Shown here: in pieces, positions 56,870-64,000 of the stretch
Layout: each line of letters begins with the position of its first letter
Numbering within the stretch: the stretch's first letter is position 1
Position numbers and translations under genes: made by a program
Assembly: GCA_037367405.1 (NCBI GenBank)
Contig: JAZKJV010000679.1
Coordinates: 124,001 to 188,000 of the forward strand
DNA: 64,000 bases
Reading direction: 5' to 3'
DNA from: Ottelia alismoides
Taxonomy: Eukaryota; Streptophyta; Magnoliopsida; Alismatales; Hydrocharitaceae
The notes under the pieces: model-generated
The model's database searches: none
Told to the model about the DNA's origin: nothing
What the model saw: the letters and a program-made list of their open reading frames with translations, nothing else

Positions 56870-58700
56870 ATTATCAATTCAATGTATAAATAATGGAACC
56901 GAACCCAAAGACTTCATGAATATTAAGCTTAAATTTTATGGCGTATCGACGCTCAAAATAAGAAGGGCAAAGAACAAATTTGTAGGAGGACGAAGTTATC
57001 TAAATTTTGATGGTTTTAACTTTTAATTCGAAGAATGGTAGAGAATATTGATGGAAAACATGCTCTCAACTGAAGCAGATAATACGATCATTTGCAAAGA
57101 AAACGAAGAATTTGTAAAATGATCGCCCAAACAATGACATATTTAAATCTTTAGTCATCGAGGAATTTTGCCAAATCGAATGGTTATCGCTTGATTTTTT
57201 TATTGGTAGATATTTTACAAACATGTAAACCTAGATATTGTATTTATTTATTTATTTTCCATTATAATTTCATAACGAATAAATATATTTATAGAAGAAA
57301 AATTGAATAAAGAGTATCGACAAATAAATAGATAGAATTTAATTTTGAGGGAGGGATTTCTTCCGAGGTCCTTTTACATTAGATTTCTTTATTTTTGTTT
57401 CTTTTTGCGATATAGGTTATCGCGGTACCTTTTGTGATATTTACCTTTTTATTTTGATTTGGAGCTCCTTGTTTTATCTCTTTACCTTGAGTTTCAACCC
57501 ATGTAAATTTAAGTAGCTTTAAGGTCACTACTAAGTTTTTTGTCGAGGCTAAATTTAGATTTATATCACGATATGTATATTTCGCATTTTTTTAATGTTT
57601 TTGGGCTTCATTTGTTGCTTCGGTTGTTGCGTTTCAACCTTTTTTTCGGGTTAGAATTTGCTTTGACATTTTGCAATTTTTTATCGATATGTGATAAATG
57701 TACATGTGTTTTTTTTAATTTTTGAGAAAAAAAATTAAATGGAAATGGATTGGTATGAAGGACAACTAATGGTCGAATATGTGGGTTGGCATGAAGGAAG
57801 TCCATGAAATTTAAGAAAAAGGAAAATAAAAAAACGTAGTGATATAATTATGTACAAGCTATTTACAAGTGGCATTTTTTACGTCCCTATATGGCTGCCA
57901 ACTGTGAAAGATACACGACATTTCGTGCGAGTGTGTTATGTTTAATTGTGATTATACCGCTGTGGGAATTCGATTTGGACTAATGGTTCAGATATAGCTG
58001 TTGTTTCAAAATTTAAAGAGACACTTGTTGAGGGGTATTTTCGAAATACGAAAGGCTGCACGCTATGTCTATATATACCTATCCTCAGACGCTCGTTTTA
58101 TTCATACACGAGAAAACTTTCTCCTTCTCGCTCTCTGTTCATGGACATGCTCATTAAACAATATAAAGGTGTACAAGGTTGTCACCAAGCATAAAACTTT
58201 GTTGCTGTTATTGTTACATCTGCACCAAGGTCTGAAGTTCAAGGCATATTTAACTTCACTCATGTCGTGATAAATTTATAAACTCGTGCAGTTGTCAAAA
58301 CTGATAGGTACCTATACCGAAGGTATATACATATGAGGCCCTCCATCCCGCTCTCTTATAGTAAAAAGAGAGAAGAATTTAAGCTTCTACTCCATCTCCG
58401 TCTTCGGCTCGAGCTCAAATTGGAAGGACTAGCAATTTAAGACTTTAAATTCGAAGTAAGTTGTGAATTAGAGGAGACACGAACCTTGATTGTTCTCTCA
58501 GTATGCTGACGTGACTATGGTACCGTCGTATCGTGAGAATGGATCGATTGAATCAATGCAAGAGTAAAGTGGGGGACAAGGAAAGACCTACATGGATGTC
58601 TTAATGATCTTTGATTTAATTCCTTTTCCCTTTGTTTGTTTGCTGATTTCCGATTTTATTTGTTTATTCATCATGTTGTATGAAATCATCTATTTATTTA
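56870..58700. other. AT-rich intergenic DNA with a possible core promoter
   Basis: Mostly AT-rich, with no gene recognised. At 58070-58090 TCTATATATACCTATCC resembles a TATA box followed by a pyrimidine-rich leader (58115-58140), but the downstream frames are short and unrecognised; a solo LTR is one alternative. Confidence 0.3.
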
Positions 58701-59161
58701 CACTACACTAGATTGGGTTAGAGACATTTATTTTAAATCTATCCCTAAATTGTCCATTGCTAAATATGTAGTGATCAATATTATCCATTGCCAAATAATT
58801 TTTTTATACTAGAAATTACTCAACAAAGTCATAATCATTGATATATTATTAGCAACACTTATCAGTCGCTATGTTTTCAAAATTCGAACCAATTATCATG
58901 ATTTTTTTAGTTCAAAATTTAGGAACAATTATCTCAAATTTTGAAAAATTAACAAAAGATAATAGTATTTATACAGCGCATTGCTAATGCTATAGCAATG
59001 GTTATGATTTTCATCGGTAATTTATAGTATAAAAATCATTTAACAACATATAATTTTCGTCACTATAGATTTAACAACATGCGATTTAGTGACAAATTTG
59101 AGCGTCATTATAGATCCAATTTGTTGCACTGTTAAAATCACAATTCTTGTGCTATCTAGTG
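58701..59161. mobile_element. Possible CACTA-type MITE
   Basis: CACTACACTAGATTGGG at the left and CTATCTAGTG at the right form the short inverted CACTA ends typical of this superfamily. The interior has repeated GCTAAAT, GTGACAAATTTG and CGTCAC-type words on both strands. The 3-bp flanks (TTA and ATT) do not match, so the call is tentative. Confidence 0.4.
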
Positions 59162-59561
59162 ATTACTCGTAATCGGATTAGGATCTGTTTTTGGATGATA
59201 AGTATTATTGCAATTTGTAATCATGTTAGATTTAATTCCGTTAATCTGGATAATATTAGTTACCTTTACTGGATTTAATTCTGATTTAATTCTGATTTCA
59301 ACGGAAAACCAATATTAATCTGGATAATACTGGTTACCTTTATTGGATTTAACTCTGATTTTACACAAATACTCGCATAGACATTGTAATTTCAAAGATA
59401 TCCCTCAAAAAATTTTTGATGTTAGCATGCATGCTTACCTCCCTTAACCATGATAGGTTTGCAGGCGTGTATGTGTAAATTGTAATGACATAAATTTCCA
59501 CAGTTATATATGGGAAAGAACACTTTCATATATAACTCGACGAGTGCACGGAAATGGTTAA

Positions 59562-59660
59562 TCATGTGAATATGGAGGTGATGGGCTTCATGCCGCGGTC
59601 TTCTTCGATCCCGATATCGAACACATCATCGCGTACATAGTAGTTGAAGTTAGCCGCCAT
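59562..59660 (-). CDS. Small open frame, 32 codons
   Basis: ATG GCG GCT starts a reading MAANFNYYVRDDVFDIGIEE that ends KPITSIFT. Its base composition is richer in GC than the flanks and the start context is good for a plant ATG. It could be a peptide gene, a displaced first exon (no donor is evident before the stop) or chance. No family is recognised. Confidence 0.2.
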   Translation of the reverse strand: MAANFNYYVRDDVFDIGIEEDRGMKPITSIFT

Positions 59661-60476
59661 CGTTACTCATGTGATCCTTCTCGTAAGAGCAGCAGTACAG
59701 GGAGTTCCACATTCATTAAAACTTCAGTAATTAGCCCAATCAAAGCTGAGAAGTTGAATTGGATATTGCCAAAAAGTACAGGAGAATATATCACCAACTG
59801 AAAGGCTCAAACCATTCCCAGTCATTGTCTCAACTTGTTTTTGATTTGTTCACTTAATGCATTCAAACTTGATCTGACTGATCTAACCAGAGCATGAAAG
59901 ATGATGGCATCATCCGAATAATTTCTAAACAAACATTTCTACTAAAAAATTCAGTAGTTGTCCTGAAAAGATATTCAATATATCCTCGATGATATCAAGG
60001 ATCGCCATGGTACTCGAACTAAGGATCGATTGTTAAGCTGAAATCGGGAAGAAATGAAAAGCGAGTACCAATCCAGCCAACCACAGAAAAAGTGCATTCT
60101 AAACAGATCTCAGGCACAATACTGCAGAAAATGTGCTTCTTGCATAGTGTTCCATAGCAAATAAAGAGCCCAACCCTTACTTCAAATACAAATGACAGGA
60201 GCGATAATAAGAGTAGAAAGCAGTTTCTGGTAGGCAAATAGGATTAGCAAATTACCAGGAGTACCAACCATATACGTAGCGATATCATACAAAGATCAGC
60301 TATATGTAGAGTAAGATATCACTTTCCCGAACTTCCACGATAAGTGCGGCGAAATAGAAGCTAATAGGATATAGAGTGAAGAAAACTTGTCGATTCTTTT
60401 GAGCTCAATACTCCAAAGAACCAACCGACATGATCCCACTGCCCAGATTTCTGGTATCTTGCCTGAATAAATATTC

Positions 60477-63400
60477 TTAACACTCACTGCTTGAGAGATG
60501 CTTCGTAGGCAGATCATTGAGCAATTCCTCACTGGGATTTCCCATTTGATGCACTTCGTGGGGGGAAAGTATCTTTATGTGCCCGACACTGTTCACAAAT
60601 TCCCTGAAAAGTGTACAGACATCCTCAGGAGAGAAGGGAGAAATACTAAAAATTGCAGAAGATGTCCACTAACAGTAAACAATCTCAGAAAAGAAGGGTG
60701 AAATATTAAAGATTGCAGAAGGAAATGTGCAGAGGAGCTAGCATACGTTTCTTGTATTTGTTGATATTATATGAAGTATATGCAGAGGAGCTAGCACATG
60801 TATCCTGTTTGCTGAAGTATAAAATTACGGCCCACCTCATGTACCCATGTGTTTGTTACTAGCACAATAATACACTCAGCACACGCCATCAAGAGTGATG
60901 TATGTTGACACAGTTGCAGAATTTATCCTGGGTTGTGAGAAGCGGAAGCATACATGCAAACACACGGATTTACAAGGTTCATCCGTAACTACAACGGCAA
61001 TTGGTTTCACTATTCGTGTAGAGAAAATAATGAAAATACAGAAAACCATCATGTAGGAAGTTTATGTACTACTCCATGTACAAACGGATCCCAGATGCAA
61101 ACGGATCTGGAAATCCAAATAAAAAAATCATTTCAAGACAAGGGCGCTACCATCTTCATCCCTGCAAAAGGAACTTGCTCAGCAAGACCCTCATGTGTTA
61201 CGATTAGAGTCATATTAATATAAGAAGTCCTAATGGAATGAGACTCCTAATCCTAATAGTAATTGAGTTGTATTCTATTTGTAGTCCTTATGGAAAAAGG
61301 ACTACGGATTTGTAATTGGGCTATAAATAGAGGGGATAGGAGGCATCGCATCCACACCACCGTAATAATAATGTAGCCCTTAGGGTTCGTTTGGTTACCA
61401 GGTTACCCCGAGTAACCTGGTTTACCCCCTCCATTCTTGGGTTGCATTTTCATCACAAATCAATCTGACATCACATTACATTTCTTATTCCAACCCTCTC
61501 CAACCCTCATAACCATCCAAACAACTACTATTCACAAGATGTTACCTCAGCTCACCCTATCTTAGTAACCAAACAGAACCCTACAAAGGGGGAAGAGAGA
61601 GGGGGGAAAGAGAACGCGGGAACGGAGATAGTTGTACTCATTCTTCTTTTAGCGACATTCTTCAATGGTCGCGAGAGGTGACTGACCACCGTCATATTTA
61701 GTTGTCTTGTCTTCGCATGCTTCCATGCTAGTAGGTGATTGCACTTCCGCATCCATATCAGGTGGTTCATCCGGTATCTGAGCAGAGACGATACCGGATC
61801 ATATCCCAACAACTGGTATCAGAGCGAAGACGATTCTGGATTGTGTCTCAACAACGGGTATCAGAGCCATGTTCAACGTTGTTGAAAGGACATAAAGCGA
61901 TGGATTAGAACGAGTTTCAACGTCAACGAGACGATGCGATACAACATATGCACAATCCTCAAAAGCTGTGATATCTCTTGTATAAAACGACTAGAGGTGT
62001 TGAAGAATACTGCTAGCAGCGGCTGACAGGAGATCGTGCAAGGTGGCACGTTGGGGGCACCCAGTGACGGGTGCGTCACCTAAAGGCGATGAGTTCCTGC
62101 TAACAAGACTTGCAGATGACGAGGATGACACAGTACAAACTCAAGACGATGAAGAGATCATGATAGAATTCAACTTAAGAGGGAGATTGTTAGGATTAGA
62201 GTAATATTAGGATTAGGAATCCTATTGGGAAGTGACTCCTAATCCTAATAGTAATTGACTTGTATTTTATTTGTAGTCCTAATGAAAAATAGGACTATGG
62301 TCTTGTAATTGAGCTATATATAAAGGGGTCGGAAGGTATTGCCTCTACACCACCATAACAATAATGTGACCCTTAGAGAAAGGGGGATAGAGAGAAGAGA
62401 GAGAAGAGAGGAAGAGAGCGCGAGAACAGAGAGAGCTGTACCTGTTCGTCTTTTAGTAATTTTTCTTCTTCAGTAGTAGGGAGAGGTGACCAACCAACCG
62501 CCAAATCCGATTGTCTGTTATTCATGTGCTTTTGTGTTGGTAGGTGATTGCATATCCGCATCTGTATTAGGTAGTTCGTATTCGCGGGTTCATCTGGTAT
62601 CTGAGCAGATACAATATCGGGTCATGTCCCAACAACTGGCATCAGAGCGAAGATGATTCCAGATCATGTCCCAATATCATGCTAGTAGGGTATGATGTGA
62701 CAATGCAAAATATGGTTTTGACTGAATTAAGCGGAACATATGATTAGAATTCAAGGTATATCGACATCCTATCATCTCATTTTTTGTCTAAAAGCAAAAA
62801 ACCCCTTCAAATGTTATTGGAATACTTGAGACAAATAGAACGCAGGTCCCCTTTATAACATACTACAGTTTGCATCCAATCACCTCTCAGTTGGGTCTCT
62901 TTTTCCACCCTCCCTCCATCTCCATCATTATTCATTATCAAATGAAAGCATACAATCATGAGCTAAGCTATTATCTTTAGTTATTTTCTAAGAAACTGCT
63001 GGAAACAAATGATTTCTAAAACACAGGAGAAGTAAACTCACTGCCAGGGATCATCGCCAACAAGAAGAACATCGTTCTCCTGGTCGACGAATACAAGCTG
63101 CCAGCCTGATCTCAAAGGGTCCTCCAACTGGCCTTCGAGGCCAAACATGCGCCCTAGCTCACTTCGAAGCTCAGGGTAGCTGTTGAATTTGCTTATATCC
63201 AATGATCTTCCAAAGGACCCAGACTTATAGACCTACAAGAAAAGAACAAGATTATATTACTTAGTGAATACCTGAAGATATTCAGACATTATTTATCGAA
63301 ATTTACATGACATAACAATGGCCCCATTTCAGTGTCTAATTCTGAAACAGATTTTACGTGCCTTGACAAAGGTCTCTGCTGGAGGTTCCACTTGGCCTCC

Positions 63401-64000
63401 ATTATTTGTAGACCTCAAAAATCCAGACTCATCTAGACAGTTGATAGCAATAGCTGAACTGAAAGGAAAACCTGAATCCACATTGTCAGTGAAACTAGAA
63501 GCAATGAAAGGAAAGGCCATGGAATCAGTCCGTCCAATAAAATTGATCGAGTTAGCAACACCATTCCGGTTTAGAAATGACGAAGAATTGGCCTGAACAC
63601 CAAGTAGAATATTATTATGCTCGCTAAAATCCAATTCTTGAGTGGCCAGACACTCGCTTTGAAGAAAAGGAGATGACATGATAGATGGCTGAGTAACTCC
63701 TGCCCTTGATTGACCAAACTTCTCCATCTTTGGCGAATTAAAGAGACTTCCATATGGGATCACATCATCAACTCCAATTCTCTCAGGTAACCAAGTGCTA
63801 GAAGAAACTATTTCAGTGGGCATCTCTGAAGAAACAGATCCCAAGATACCGTTCAGAGGTTTTTTATTAGTGGACTCAAGAGGATTGTTACCATATTCTG
63901 AAAAATTATTTTGCATATGAAAAATTGGGGGCAATCTGGGAGAATCAAATTGCAATGAAGTAGGTACAACATGTTCTACTTGATTTTGATTCAGGTATTT
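60477..64000 (-). CDS. Auxin response factor, ARF6/8-like, 3' part
   Basis: Three exons are in the window: 63362 to beyond 64000, 63042-63232 and 60477-60603; the start, with the B3 DNA-binding domain, lies past the right edge. ARFs bind auxin response elements in the nucleus and are held by Aux/IAA repressors through a C-terminal PB1 domain. The first exon shows the end of the Ser/Asn/Gln-containing middle region, typical of activating ARFs, closing with [10 protein letters not shown]1 follows: [16 protein letters not shown] carries the lysine-bearing positive face, and [16 protein letters not shown] the acidic OPCA face. The last exon gives [17 protein letters not shown], then [17 protein letters not shown] and [13 protein letters not shown] and [10 protein letters not shown] place it nearest the ARF6/ARF8 group. 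Both PB1 faces look intact. The first intron (63233-63361) begins GC, and the last (60604-63041) holds an LTR element. Confidence 0.92.
61196..61811 (+). repeat. 5' LTR of the ARF-intron element, with nested MITE
   Basis: About 420 bp of LTR plus about 200 bp of MITE. TGTTACGATTAG at the start and CATATCCCAACA at the end match the second LTR. Confidence 0.85.
61381..61583 (+). mobile_element. MITE, GTTACC family, copy 2, nested in the LTR
   Basis: TAGGGTTCGTTTGGTTACC at the left and the inverted TAGGGTTCTGTTTGGTTAC at the right form terminal repeats. The second LTR (CCCTTAGAGAAAGGGGG) shows the uninterrupted site, so the insertion followed LTR duplication. The same family occurs inverted at 52418-52633. 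The target duplication is short (TA or TTA) or has decayed. Confidence 0.75.
62188..62634 (+). repeat. 3' LTR of the ARF-intron element
   Basis: A 447-bp LTR without the MITE, TGTTAGGATTAGAG to GTCCCAACA, with GCTATATATAAAGG near its middle as the likely TATA box. Confidence 0.88.

Larger units (their letters stand above)
61196..62675 (+). mobile_element. Non-autonomous LTR retrotransposon in the last ARF intron
   Basis: LTRs 61196-61811 and 62188-62634 start TGTTA(C/G)GATTAGAGT and end CCCAACA. The first is longer because a MITE is inserted (61381-61583). TGGTATCAGAGC (61814-61825) is the initiator tRNA-Met primer site, and AAGAGGGAGAT before the second LTR is the polypurine tract. The interior is only about 376 bp with no gag or pol. 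Both LTRs carry TATA-like boxes (GGCTATAAATAG and GCTATATATAAAGG). After the second LTR another 40 bp of interior start (ACTGGCATCAGAGCGAAGA) follows, so the insertion is not a simple one. It is antisense to the ARF gene. Confidence 0.88.

Noticed and set aside
1..64000. CRISPR arrays, bacterial operons, phage or integrated viral genes.
   Set aside because: No regularly spaced palindromic repeats, no Shine-Dalgarno-led gene clusters and no viral structural genes were seen. All RT-like sequence is explained by LINE or copia elements.

Overview
The window looks like nuclear DNA of a flowering plant, probably a monocot. Split genes with GT-AG introns, a nuclear psaK gene with a transit peptide, plant-only protein families (an NPH3/RPT2-like BTB protein and an auxin response factor), a plant tRNA-Glu and plant-type transposable elements all point that way. 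The monocot leaning is an inference: the RING gene and psaK are GC-rich at third positions against AT-rich surroundings, and the PsaK start (CDYIGS, then MVTTTS) resembles grass and other monocot proteins more than eudicot ones. No bacterial, organellar or viral replicon is seen.

Genes cover only a small part. The confident ones are a single-exon RING-H2 protein (27712-28359, +), a four-exon NPH3-family gene (41230-44591, -), tRNA-Glu(UUC) (53283-53356, +), three-exon psaK (55453-56018, -) and the 3' half of an ARF6/8-type auxin response factor (60477 to beyond 64000, -). A C/D-box snoRNA candidate lies at 32623-32744, downstream of a TATA and telo-box promoter. A few isolated exon-like stretches (5135-5210, 5944-5994, 36823-36933) could belong to unrecognised split genes.

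The rest is transposon-derived. From 1 to 24 kb, LINE-type (non-LTR) remnants dominate: a minus-strand LINE at 400-3440, a 5'-truncated LINE with target duplication at 6864-9211, fragments at 9530-10170 and 20400-22400, a long minus-strand LINE at 11815-15787 interrupted by an LTR element, and a small truncated LINE at 18857-19203. Two short LTR elements are nested here: a TRIM at 10788-11467, and a 2.6-kb non-autonomous LTR retrotransposon at 15788-18409 whose interior carries a GC-rich proline-rich stretch and an apparent TATA promoter plus short ORF. A decayed Ty1/copia pol region occupies 33180-35400.

From 24 kb rightward, small non-autonomous DNA transposons dominate. Several have exact target-site duplications: hAT-type (8-bp) elements at 24857-25072, 49575-50766 and 54221-54821, with near-exact ones at 3102-3325, 36448-36652 and 45665-46524; and Mutator-like (9-10-bp) elements at 46768-47607, 48514-48809, 49786-50175, 53731-53985 and 56254-56432. 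Many hAT interiors are built almost entirely of one reiterated short, often palindromic word (TTTCGGTC, GGATATCCG or CGGGCTCG, depending on family).

The genes do not form a functional cluster. Their main relation to one another is that transposons sit in their introns and promoters: a MITE lies about 240 bp upstream of psaK, and an LTR element with its own nested MITE enlarges the last ARF intron to 2.4 kb.
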